Assembly: GCA_963070105.1 (NCBI GenBank)
Contig: OY718804.1
Location: 5,727,317-5,791,316 of the forward strand
Direction: 5' to 3'
Source: Litomosoides sigmodontis
Taxonomy: Eukaryota > Nematoda > Chromadorea > Rhabditida > Onchocercidae
Length of the DNA: 64,000 nucleotides
Both the position numbers and the translations under genes were made by a program. Numbering within the stretch: position 1 is the first letter of the stretch; each line of letters begins with the position of its first letter. Below, one piece after another: positions 13,539 to 26,600 of this stretch. The notes beneath the pieces were generated by a model that was given only the letters and a program-made list of their open reading frames with translations, did no database searches and was not told the DNA's origin.

Positions 13539-15490
13539 AATTTGAATTATAAAATTGCACGTTTTAGTTAGTTCATTAGAGACGGTACAATGTTTCACCA
13601 GCAAGGTGCATATTCCATTAAAGCTTTGCTGCAGTCGAAGAGCAAAATGGAAGTGATTTTTTTCGCTTTATTTCATGAAATATTCATTTCACATTTCCAC
13701 ATGAGCATATGTATTACTGTATTTGCTTATAACTGATAATGAGAAGTAGAGCTTAATTAAATGCTAAAGATTAATTAATCATCGGAGAAGGTAAGTGAAA
13801 CAGAACAATGAGACATCGACAGCTACAACAACTTCGGTGCAGTTCAAATCTCCTTGTGTCATTGATCAGATGATCGGATGAATTGATAAGTGAATGGGTA
13901 GGAACATGGACAATTTTCTTACGCAAAGTATTTGCTCAGTAAATTATTTCAAAAAAATTTTTTTTGATGTTTAAAACAACTTCTAATTCGACTTAATTTG
14001 TTTGTTATAAAGGTAACAGTCGTAAGCTTAATTAAATTTAGTAACACAAGTGATGCAAAATTATTTAAAGTAAATTTAGAATTTAATAATTTAATTTGTA
14101 AAGACGTGCATTTTCATTTCTTTCAACACACTTTAGCGCAACGATTAAATTTTGTGAAAAATTGGCCTAAATGATAAAAAAATGATTTTAGATGGAATGA
14201 CACTCAATTTAAATGAAAAATTCCGGGAAGGCATAAAATTCTTCAAAACAAATGAAAAATCCGAGAATTTTCAGCAAATTACTGAAAGTAAGGAGGACAG
14301 ATGCGAGAATACGGTACGAATGAAATATGCAAAAAGTTCTAACGACGCCACGTAGCGAAAGAGACCACTGGTCGTACAAGAGCATGGAAATTAAAATTGT
14401 CATTTTGAAGATCTAAAAGAAATTTTAAAAAGGAGTACGTTTGAATGTATCCGGAAGAAGGCATTCCGGAGTGTTTTCAATTGCCATCAATAAATGCGTC
14501 GCAAGGTACAGATGAGCACCTATCCCATCTATTGTTTTATATCTATGTCATTTATAGAAATATTTTAATAATTCTAATCTGCGCCAAAAATATCCGTAAA
14601 TTTCGACGATCGCAGCATAGTCCTAAAAATACTATAAAAGCACTTAAATTTCCGTCGCACACTTTCAAAAATGCATCGCTGACATTTTATAGGAAAGTTT
14701 AAAATGCATTAAGAAAGATAGAGCGATGAGTCTGATCGATAGCGCAATGATATGCTATTGCGCCACTAACATAATCAATTGCAGTCCTAAATTCAGTTTT
14801 ATTTCAATCTCTCCTAATCTGCTAATCTGAATTAGACATTACAATAGCTCTGCACAATGTAGGTTGCGGAATAGGCACTTGAAAGTGCATCAGAACTGCA
14901 CTTCAATTCTTGCTAATTAAATTTAAATTTAAATGAACAGATTACCGGTAAGTACTATAGAAGGATTTCGCTGTCCACGCTGCCTACATTTTTCAATAAT
15001 CATTGTTTTACTAATTTTCTACCTGTCAAATAAATCATTTCACATCGTACGAGTATTTTCGCTTTCTTTTTTCTTTCTTTTGCAAGACAAATGGAGGAAA
15101 TAATCCTTTATTAGGTGCTTATTTTGACCTTTTCACTCGTTTTAATTCATTTCGAATGCTTCCCTCTTATTCTATGACTAATTAAATAAGCTTGCTAATT
15201 AATTAAATCCAAAATTCCTCTCAAGCACCACTTGCCCAGAATGGTTTTGTCATTTATAATTTTTATTGAAATGCGAAATATTATTTGGACTGAGAAAAAA
15301 GAGCAAAAAGAAAATGCAGTGATTGTTGATGATATTGCATTAACTCAAAGAATTTATAGAAATGAAAATGTTAATAGATAAGAATGAATTTAAACGTCAC
15401 TGATAACAATCAAAAGTTTGACCATTAAAATAAATTAACTGTTTACTCAAGCGTACAGGTTTTTAAGTAACAAAAAAAATGTTAAAATTT

Positions 15491-15525
15491 GAAGAGAGAG
15501 AAAGGGAGAGAGAGAGAGAGAGAGG
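15491..15525. repeat. (GA)n microsatellite
   Basis: Interrupted GA run of about 35 bp in unassigned sequence. Confidence 0.9.
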
Positions 15526-18500
15526 AAAAAAGGTGAAATGGAGCACATTTCAGTCTTTTTTTTGTTTGTTTCTTCAGTTAGAAGTAACAATTATCAATCG
15601 GAGAATTGATGATTTCGTTCGACTAAGGCAATTAGCTAACTTACTAACTGACAACTCAGGGAGACAGTTGAAGGGAAGAGAGGAAAAACTCAGTAATTCA
15701 TCACTTCCACTTCGATATTCCAAATGGCTGAAAGTGGCTCAATTTTTGAAAAAAAAGCGAAGGAAAAAATCTCGTCGTAAGTTGCAATGGTTTATCTATT
15801 GATCAGTTTAGCGTTTCAGGTATCTTTTCAAATATCAACTTCTCAGGTGCTAAATTACAAACATTATTTACAGGCATTGTCCACTGACTCCGTGAGATTT
15901 AGCTCAAATGATGGAAATATGTAAATTTTACAAGTTTGTTAGCTCAAAGTTGTATGCGATTAATAACATTTAAAATAAATTATATGTGTACGTGTCATAT
16001 ATTTTAGATTATATTATCGATCGCATTTCAAACAAATATTTTTTGTAAATAATACAGCGTCAAAGCTAACAATTAGCTCTCCAAGTGTTAGTAAATCTAA
16101 TTATTTCTATTAATCATTTCAGGCCTTTTTTTTTCTTTTGGAAAATATAATTTCTTCATCAATGTTATTAAGCCATCAAAATATATTATTAAATGATAAG
16201 ACAAAAGCGAAAATGGTCCAACTAATATGCTGTAATAAATTGAAGGCGATCAAAAAATTAATGATTTTTTTTTGTCAACGAAGATTTAAAAATGAAAATT
16301 TGTTAAATTTTGAAAAAGCTCTCTATCACGCTGAAATGAAATGCTCAAACAAAAACGATTCAGAAAATAGCGCAAAAAAATGTTTGCCGAACGTATTTAC
16401 CCTTTTCCAAATACGATAACTTTTAATTTTCTCTTATTGTTTACCGAATATCAAACATCTAACGCTACGCTATGAAGTCATCGCTGTTTTAACGGAGCTC
16501 AATTGTCGCGTGCAAACTAGTCCCGCAGAGGGATTTTTTCAGGACATATTCTGATGAAATAATCAGTCTGAAAAGGAAACAATTTAAGGCTTAGAAGGGA
16601 TTTTTCAATATTCATGTTTAGGCGATGCGCATCGAATGTTAAAAACGAATTGCCTAATGTGCTAAATCCAAATTGATCGAATGTTAAAGTATTACTTAAG
16701 TTCATCTCTTAAGAATGAAACTGATTGAACCGCACGTGGGAATTTCTTGCACGCATACATACATATATGCATGAAAAGCGTGAATAGAGCGTGATATTGA
16801 TTGCTGAAGAGAGATAAGGAAAATATGCTCCGGAAAAGCAGCATTCCGGTGATGGACGAAAAAATTGAGAAATGAATAAGTTAGCTTGAGAGATTTCAGG
16901 ATGATCGGTTCCACAGCTGAGCGGTAAGAGACAAGTTAAGCAATGATAATTGATGAAATATGAGCAAACTAATTTCTTCACCATTTCTCATTTCAAGTCT
17001 TCTGGAGCTTTTTTGTGATGAAAAGAAATTGCAAAGGAGCCTATCGCTATCACTGAAGGAGAGATTGCTGGAGTGATATGCGATCAGAGAGCAATTTTGG
17101 AAGAAACTTGCAACGTTAATTAATCTAACTATTAGCAAGGATTAATGAGAGTTTCTAAGATAGAACAACTTTTTGAAAGGATATGTTCGGAATTATTTTC
17201 ATTTCAATTAAAAAAAACATTAAAAAACATGGCGATTTACGCATGCGTTGATCATTGGAAGTATACTTCAATGATAAATCAATTAATCGGTTACTCCGTT
17301 TCTCCCGGAACGTGTAAAAAGCGTATGCTGAAATTACTCTTATCATTTGTTTAATCGCTCAAAAAGGGATTACGAAGGGATGAATAGTCGAAATGCGATA
17401 GTGGCGGATTCTGATATCGGTAAAGTAGAATCTAACACAGCAGCAACGCTTGTTTTTATAGAATTAAAAACTCAGATTTCGAAAAAAGTGAAAAATGATT
17501 TGAAAATTGCGAATGCATGGAAGTTTTTTTCTTGCTAATTTCAGCACTGAGTGAGTGAATGGCGTTTATAATTGTACCTAAAGGAGGAAGGGACAGTAGA
17601 GTGGTCGTGGAATTATTCAAAAATTACCACCTGCCGCTGTTGCTCCGATGTTTGACAGGGAATTATTATCATCATTCTCAAGAAATTGTTAATACTATTT
17701 CTAGTTCTACACGGGAAGACGGAAAATGATCACTGGAAAAGAAGTCATTATATTTCATTCTGCAACACCAGAAAAAAATTTCTGTTGAAGTTATCGACGA
17801 GAGGAGGGTGAGAAGAAATTAGATGAATTTGAGTAATACTAATTATTGCATATAAATTTGCAATATTTTACTATACGAGAAATCTCAGCGCAAAGAGTAA
17901 GTAACAAGGCGCAACTGTGATATTTGATAACTAAACAGAAATAAGAGTTCAATGTGAAGAATTAATTCTCGAATGGTTTATGCACATGGAAATGAACTAA
18001 TTGAACAGAGTATACGTGGAATGAACTTTAACTCCGAGAATTGGATTAATTTGACTTGAATATGTCGAAATATTTGCACATACCTTGCATTCAGCCTTGC
18101 TATTTTTTTTGTTGTTGAAAAGAATGAAATGAATTTGCCGTAAATTAATAAAAATTGTCAAGCTCTTTGAAACGGTGTTAGTGCGACAACGTAAACTTCA
18201 ACCTACTGATGTGATGCGTAGCGGAGATAGATTTCCATGATGACCTAATTTGTCTCTAAATTTTCTTTTCTTTTGTTTTTTTAGCTCTAAATTGTTTAAC
18301 ATTTTAAAGAGAAATATGCAGAAATGGAAAAGCTATCAAAACATCACACATCAATGTAAATACCATAAAAAATACTAATATTATAATATTAAAATAAATA
18401 ATAATTTATTTTAACTAACACTGATTACATGTCCTATTAAATTATGCAAAACAAATTCAAATCTAATTTAATATAATAAAAAAAGAATGGATGGATCATT

Positions 18501-21500
18501 GTCATCGTCGTCTTATCGATTTTCATGAATAATTAAATGGCTCAATTGATGGAGCAATAACTTTAGATTTTGTGCAAATCGCAAAGAGATATTCTGCATC
18601 CTTAAGTGCTAAAAGTTAAATTCATTAATAACTAATATAAATTATGGCTTCTGATTTAACTATTTCTGATGTGATCAATCGAAGGAGAACTGTAGGTCCG
18701 AGAAGTCGTTGGAAAGAAAATGTGGTGGTGAGCTATGCGTACGGGAAAAAATGAAGCATGCATTTTTTTACGCGCCCCCAAATGGATGACGTCATAAGCG
18801 ATTATGAAAAGGTTAGTTTTTCACTAATTGGAAAACTAAAATTTATGAGGCACACAGTCGTTCATATGAAGAGGAGGAAGGTATCTGCAACAATTCAATT
18901 TTACTCCATTAAATTCTTCGCGTCAAATATTTAAGCGTTAATCGCAGGAAAAGTGGACACTTAGCATGGAAGTATACGTGCACAATGAGAACTAATTCGA
19001 ACTAACTAAATTTTAAGAAACTATCTCAAATCTCAGCACACAGCTTAGAAAGCATAAGTAAGCATAAAATATGATGAAACTTTTCGAAATTGATAATATT
19101 CGATATTAACAATCATACTTAAGTACTCCTTCATAATAACTGGAAAGGAAAGAGTGCAATGCTGAACTAACTAATAATTGCATTTACATCGACTGGAAAT
19201 ATTCATCATAAATCCTCGCTCGAGCTATGGCTTTCTCGAACTTCCACTTGAAATCAAGCAGCTATCAATTTAGCCCAAAAGTTTAGCAACAATGTGGAGA
19301 AGAGGGAAAGTTAAGCATACAGACCGGTTAATAGTAGCAAATATTAAATTTATAGATGAAACAGGCAGAAAGGAAATTTCCATTTCTCTTTTTGAAATGT
19401 CACGATCGCTGCGACAGCTGGAAGAGAGGTGGTCAAAAGATAATATCCTTCGGAAAGATCGAAGAATGCAATTTCTTGCTGGACAGATACTGGCGGGAAG
19501 TGATCTTAGAAATGCGAAATGAATTTTTCTGGAATTGCGATGCAAATAAGGTTGCGCGCACGCATGCATCCGCGTGTACATAAACATCCGTGCATTTAAC
19601 GCTTACTACAAATAATACACGCATCCGCATCGCTCCTAAATTATCTTTCAATCGATTATTTTAAATTAGAGGGAGATTTCAATTGAAATTGTTAAGTCCT
19701 TCCGACAGCAACACGTTTACTACTGCGATGATTTGGCGGAAAAGGTCCTCTGAAGCTCTGAGAGAATTGACTGAGTAAACATTAAGTAAAGGTAAAAGTA
19801 AAAGTGAAAGAATGAGTTGAACAGCAATGAACACTTAGAGCTCAATTGCGATCAAATTATAATTCATTACAAAATATCCTGTAAATGAAGCGCGAATTTC
19901 CTTCTTCAAAATCTTCCAGCTAAAGTAATCAATTGAAAAGAAATTCGCAGCGCGCAATTATCTAAAGTATAACTTAAGGAGTGGAAGGCTAACAGATTTA
20001 AGTGCTTCACTTTAAAACTAAAATTAATGCTAATGTTAAATTTCCTTCCATCACCAACAACAAATACAAATATATTTTTTGTTTAATGAAAGGAAACAAT
20101 CAATTTGTTTTTTTTTCTTTTTTTTTTAGAAATTGGAGAGTTATAAAGAGGAAGAGAGATTAATGATCACAGAGTGAAACGTGTACAACGTAGGAATATT
20201 TTTTCCTAAAATAGTTATATATAATATGCAAAATGAGGTGAATAATGCGCCGCTACCACAGCGATCATCGAGAGATCTGTCCTACAAATAACGTAGAAGA
20301 GCGCAGAATTTGCAGATAGCAGTAGATATTGCGAAGATTTTCAAATCAGATAAAGGGAAAACACATTTACATAATATGTTAATGGCCTTACTGGTATTTG
20401 TATCGTAATTTCTCAGACCGAGCAGTGCTGGAACAAAAAGTTAACGGTTTTGCATAAATCAATAAGCGAACATTTCATTCCTCTTCATTTCTGAGCAACG
20501 ATGATCTTATTGTTGCTGACAGTGGTGGAGATGATTCGAATTCAATTCACTTTTTATAATTAAAAATTAGTTGATTGGATCGTGGCCGCAAAAAATATCT
20601 CACATATTTAATCTTGCAAATTTAATTTCCAGGTGAATGGATAGGCTGAAAGATAGCGGTGGTGTAATTGTATGTGGTGAAATTAAAATGATTCCTAAAT
20701 CAAGCAAGTTTGATTGAAATTAAAGTGTAGACAATACTATGAGCTAGGAGAAGCAGCTACTTCATATTTTTAATGTTTAAGAAAAAATTTCTGTTTTTAA
20801 CCGGACAAATTCTAAAGGACTGTTTCTGTGCAAAATTTTCAGTAGGAACGAAGGTCAATTTTACGATTGCTGTACTGACAACATCACGTATGAATAATTA
20901 AATTAATCCAAATTTACATATTTTTCAAGGATATCATGAACTATCAAGTACTGAAGAGTTAGTTAAATAATCGTAAATTAACAACGTAATTTCACTTTTT
21001 GAAATTCACTTCCTTTTCAGATTAAACGGCGGCAATACATCGGGAAAGGAACTGAAATTGTCGGTGCGAAGATGCTAGTTTACATTGGGAGGTGATAGTT
21101 GCTAAGCAGCATCGGTGATGCTCTAAAGCTGAAGTAAAACGGAAAATTCACTGGTTCACGATCCTTACCGCAAGTCCTTATCGTTTACTGCAATCATTCA
21201 TTCTCACATCTCACCGAATTCCTTCAACACAAAACGTATTATTTGTCTTTGTTGCACAGCGCTTCACATTTCATTTTATTTCCGGATAAATGAAATTAAA
21301 TTTGATGAAAAAATATTGATGAAAGGTAATGACCGCAAGTGGTACCAGAAGTCCCGAGCATTCCTTACTTCTGGAAATCAGTGATATCAAAGTTTCGTGT
21401 CTTGATGATTACAGTACGACTCATCGATCTCTTGGCTCCTTTCCTCTGCCGCTTAGCAGTAGAATTTATTTCTATGGGAAATAAGGCATTTTCTGAAAGG

Positions 21501-23688
21501 CACCAAATTTTGGCTCGAAAGTAGTCTTTTTCTAAAAAAAAAACGAGAAAACTCGAAAAAAATTTTTTTGAGTTCAATTTCTCCAGTGTTTTGCTTCTTA
21601 GTTCTTTCTTAACGACCGATTCAACAAGCGGAGATGAGTTGAATCGAATTTAAGTTCTTGAAACATTTCAGATTGAAATATCTTCACCAATCTTCTCAAT
21701 GTATATCCTTGAAGATTATTTTTCAGATAATATTGCAGCAAAATAACGCTTTTAGATACTTTCCAATCCGACAAGGAAGAGTAATTTTTCCGGCTCTCTG
21801 TTTGCTTCATTCATCTTCACACGTAATAACAGGTTCGAAATGCTTCTGCCACTGATCTTACGAAATCAAAATTTCCTAGCCAAGTGCTGGTCAATAGTTC
21901 AAAGAGTCGTTGAAAGTGGAAAAGCACGTGATGTATCATCTCCCACACGAACACTCCGATAAACAGATGGGGAATTGGACGAATCAGATGAAACTTATTC
22001 ACAACTGATTGTTATATGCTGCAAATTACAACAAAAAGACAGCGAACTTTGGATGACTATTATTAAAGCAATGGTAATGATTAATTTAAAGAGAAAAATG
22101 GACAAACATTTGAAAGCCGAAAAAAACTTCACTAACAAAGGCTCCAGAAAACTACATCCACAATTAAATGCTTTCCTTCGCTTAGTTCTCTAAATGAATT
22201 TACAATTGAATTAAACAAATACATATATTGGAAGAACTAAATCACTTAGAAATTCTACCCGCATTTATTAATTTTACTAAATTAAAAGCCAATAGGAACA
22301 AAATATGGACAATCTATCAATAAAAAACGGCTGATTCTACTCTGCATTGAGCTCTCCGGCTGCTGATCAAAAGTACTCGCGCAACAGAAGCTGATAATAT
22401 CATGTTAGGAAACATGGAAATAAATTGGAACGAGATTACTAACTAACATTCCATTAATTTCTCACGCGATATCTGTTCCGCTAAATTCATTAAATGAATT
22501 TTATTTGAATACAAAGTTTTTTAAGAACGTCCAGCTAAAAAGTTGAAAAACTGCCATAAAAACAAATGAAGCAAACTTATAACTAATCACACCTCACAAA
22601 AAGTAAAAAATCAAAAAATGAAAAGGTCCAAGAAATAAACATGAAAAACTAACTATAAAATTTCAGAAACCAGAAACCAATAAATAATGCGCCGCTTCAC
22701 CGTGACGAAAAACAAGCGCGAAATTGAAAAACGAAACACTTTGGAGAGTAAATTATGGCGATTATCAATGGATATTTAACTGAAAAAGGGGAGTGCAACT
22801 AAAAATTAAAAAAAAAATCTTCAAGACCATAATGCACTGAGCACAACATATCACAAACAAATCACAAAATGATTGCTATCAATGGCACTTCATCCTGATG
22901 ATAAAACGAGAATGATGACAACATCGTCGAGGAACTCGTCCTTCACTGTCACTCTCTGTCGTCCACAAATTTAAGATATGAAATAATTCTCCAAAGCATG
23001 TATACGTGACTTTCAAATTGTTCATATTCACTGAAATTTAACTCCTTTTCTTCACTTCAGAACGATACTTGATAAGTCAACCAAGATCAAAGGCCGTAGC
23101 ATTTTACATCCAATACTTATTTTCAGTTTCACACTGAAAATAACTGAACTGGTAAACCAAAAACATAAATTGATATGTTAAGGATAGAAGTATACCAATT
23201 AATATGCAGAAACCATAGTTCCGCCGTGAATGACTTGTTAAATAGACGTATTTGTGCTTCTGCGTAAGTACAGTACAGCATTAAAGATGCGAATTAAAAT
23301 ATGGAGAGGGTTTGGATTTGAGAATTTAATTTAACTGGCAGATATTCGAATTTGCATAAATCACACCTGAAACAACAAGCATTTGCTAATATGGACTAAC
23401 ATAAAAGGAATATTTACTTTGTAAATGCTTATAATATCACAATGTGTAAAAAGTAACGCACACAGTCAAAAAAGAATCAGATTTCTTCATTCCTGAAAGT
23501 CTGATGAAATACACTGTACTACGAAAATATTGCTGCCATAGCAAATTGGAAACATCGGCAATTCGGTGGGTAGACTGCTTTCACAGCTCATGGCATAGCC
23601 AGCCTTTTCCTGGTCCGAATGAATATTTTCTCTACACAACCTGTACTTGAAACATACGTAAACACATTACCAAAAATGTTAGAAAAAA

Positions 23689-26600
23689 TCAGAAGGTTGT
23701 AGTAATCGTAAAATTCACTGGTGGTTCGCCTTTCCGGCCAATCAACAAATAAGTATCCATGCCACCATCAACTCCCTTTACTTCAATGTGATCACGATAT
23801 TCAAAGTCATAACGATCACATAATAAGTCTCGAGTTTTCTGAGATACCTGAAAGCACTAAATTTATCAGTGATTTATTACAACAGAAATTACTCGAAGCG
23901 GAACCATCATGCTTTCCTGAATTACATTTTTACCGCGAACTTTAATTCTGTTTGAAATTTCCAGTACCATCATGAAATTTAACACAAATACCACTCACAC
24001 TATAAATATGTGAAGACATTTCTCAATTATAACATAAGTAACAAATAAAAAAATAAATAAAAATGAACAAAAATACAACCTGTATGCGATTCTCTACACC
24101 AGTACTATACATTCTAGAAGCAATATTGACTGTATCACCCCAAATATCGTAGTAGAGTTTTGTTGTACCAATAACGCCGGCCGTTACTGGACCAATATTA
24201 TAGCCAATTTTGCAAACGAATTCAAAATTCAGCAAGTCCTGGTTGAAATAGCTCAGTTGTTGCTGCAAACCGATCGCAAATTCCATCAACTACAACAAAT
24301 GAATTTTTGAACTGGTAAAAATTCAGTATTATTCAAATTAAGAAATCAAAAATTGATGGCTATTCACTTTTCTCACTAATTATTAGATGTAATTATTCTT
24401 ATATGTCCTACTGGTAGCTGCAATTCAAAAAATGGATTTGAATTTGTCGGAAATTTAAAGCAATAATTTGATATTTATGCAAAATATCTGACCTGATAAA
24501 GATGTTCGTACGGATGCTGGGCTGTACGCCTTCTATCTGGATTTAATCCAGCTGCAGCCATATATGTAGGTCCAATAGTTTTGATTTTTTCCACTTGTGA
24601 AAAGTTTGGCCTATCCAACAATTCGTCAAAATCTCCAATAATCTCATTTAGTACTCGTAAAAATTCGCGTCCTCCTGGAATATTTGACGAATTTTCTTCA
24701 CTTCAACGAAAAAACTGTTATGATCCAAAAGATCCAGCAGTCTGTAGATAGAAACCTTTTGATATATGCAACAAAGCGGTTACTCAAGGCCTTTTGTGAA
24801 ACACAGTTATACAATTCCTACGTCCTTCAATTCTACGTCCTTCAAAAACATATAAGTTAAAACGTCTTTCATTGAAGGAAAATTACTGCCGAAAAAGTTA
24901 AACATTTCTGAAACTTAGATTGAGCAACAAACCCTCAAAAGTTTCTTCATACATATCGTTCCAATTAGTGATCGTAGCAAAAAGAACCGCCGTGAGTGCA
25001 TGGTTTTCTGAGTATCTGATATTTGATTTCAATGAATCAATGGCATGTTGCGGGATGATATTGGTTAGCAACCAATCAGCCTGATCACGTACAGATTGCA
25101 TTTGTTCAGTATCCCGTCGTGCTTGCACATCACCAAAGAAAGACATTCGAAATGCAGCTTCAAACTAAATTAGATAAAGAATTAAATATTCCCAACTGAA
25201 AGTCCTGAAATCTCAATATTCAATATTCAAATTCTTGCCCGCGAATTAAGTGCTAACGAAACAATTTTCGAAATTTACATGGAAGAATTAAGCAATATGC
25301 AAACATGCCAATATTCTTTGGAACAAAACATTTTCCGTTGTTTTTCGACAACTAAAAACTTGATTAGAAGAAAAATTATGCTACTAGTAAACGGTGCTTA
25401 AGAGCTTCAAAAATCTAGGTATGGAGATATTCTCCGTTATTAAAATCCTGCTGTGCATTCCACTTCCCTTCTTTCATACTTGAACAAACAGAATGAGAAA
25501 TCTCACCTGATAATTGAGGAAAGCAACCAAAATGACGACCAAGAACACATCGACACAAATTTCAGGTAGATTAATTGGGGAACCGAATCGTCCTGATGCC
25601 CATACTGACACGGTACCATTACAAGAACGTGGCCCAATATTTGGATTATTGGATGCTGCAACAACGCTTCGGCTAATTTTTTTCTGAAGCCACACTTAAC
25701 TGCTGTGAATAAGTGAAGACTATAAATTCTAATATAAATTATTTTGTCACATCTTGTCCAACAGTGACCGTATTTACACTTCAAAAACGTTTTTTTTTTT
25801 TTTAAATGAAGAGACAGACGTACGTTTTGATCCCTCTCACCTTCAAGCGCAATTCAAAACACCCTCCACATAGCGTGAAATCTTTCGCGAACAGCGAAGT
25901 TAAATCTAATGGAATTCTTTACTTACATTTGTCCACCAATGAACCGATGCGGTATTGGCAAACATACGTGAGCCATAAAAATATGACACCAACCAGCAAT
26001 GCCTCGGCTGTTTTTGGCCAAGCTGAGAGTTGCGAAAAGTTGCAATGCGCAAACAATGCAAACAGAAATATATACGCTAAAATAAATGAAACTATACTTG
26101 CATCCATCCAGTACCCAGACATCTCAGTATAATGTGAGTTTATGAATTTTCAAAAAAAAACATTCACACTTTTTTTAGACTCTGGCAATTAACTTCCAAG
26201 CATCGGATTTTAAGCATGATGTGCCACGGTACTCAATTCTGTCCAGTCAAACTGCAAGTCTACTTCGACAATCAAAAAATGTAAAAAACATACAAAACAA
26301 AATTTGCTGAGAAAGCAAATTTGGTGAAACACACGCATACTCTTGGGCAACAATGTCATCACACAAAGGTGCTATTGCTAAAGCAACACCTGCGGGTAGC
26401 ATTATGAGTACCATCCCTAAACCAGAAATATACATTTCCATTAAAAAATGTACTTATAATTGTAATGTAAGTTGATAGAGGCTCGAATTAGTAAAGCACA
26501 TAAGGTTTTTTGATTCACATCAGTTACAGTTACAACTAAAAGTTTAAGCAATTTTGTAAAAATAAATAAAATGTATTTTAATACAAACTCTCTAAAAAAA

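Larger units (their letters stand above)
13043..23688. other. 10.6 kb region between acy-1 and the WAPL-like gene
   Basis: No gene could be assigned. It should hold the 3' UTR of acy-1 at its right end and probably the promoter and 5' exons of the WAPL-like gene at its left end. One candidate 5' exon is at 13071-13137 on the minus strand. In one reading it ends with a phase that fits the exon starting at 13042, but this leaves an intron of only 28 bp. In another frame it fits the acceptor near 13023 with a 48 bp intron. Two GA-rich tracts lie at 13471-13538 and 15491-15525. Scattered 60-120 codon ORFs (for example 16138-16419, 19292-19522, 21975-22193) lack recognisable domains. Confidence 0.5.

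Noticed and set aside
13200..13571. 123-codon plus-strand ORF
   Set aside because: Very lysine- and arginine-rich, ends in the GA microsatellite, no domain and no splice context; probably chance in purine-rich sequence.
14445..14508. Short plus-strand first-exon candidate (MYPEEGIPECFQLPSINASQ then GTAC)
   Set aside because: Good local appearance, but no downstream exon could be joined.
19292..19522. 76-codon charged plus-strand ORF (MWRRGKVKHTDRLIV...)
   Set aside because: Looks somewhat protein-like, but there is no splice partner, family match or codon contrast; the overlapping minus ORF is equally open.
25503..25784. Alternative minus frame over acy-1 exon 19
   Set aside because: The other frame contains the N-glycosylation-type loop NGTVS and a membrane helix, and joins in phase to [13 protein letters not shown], which matches adenylate cyclases.
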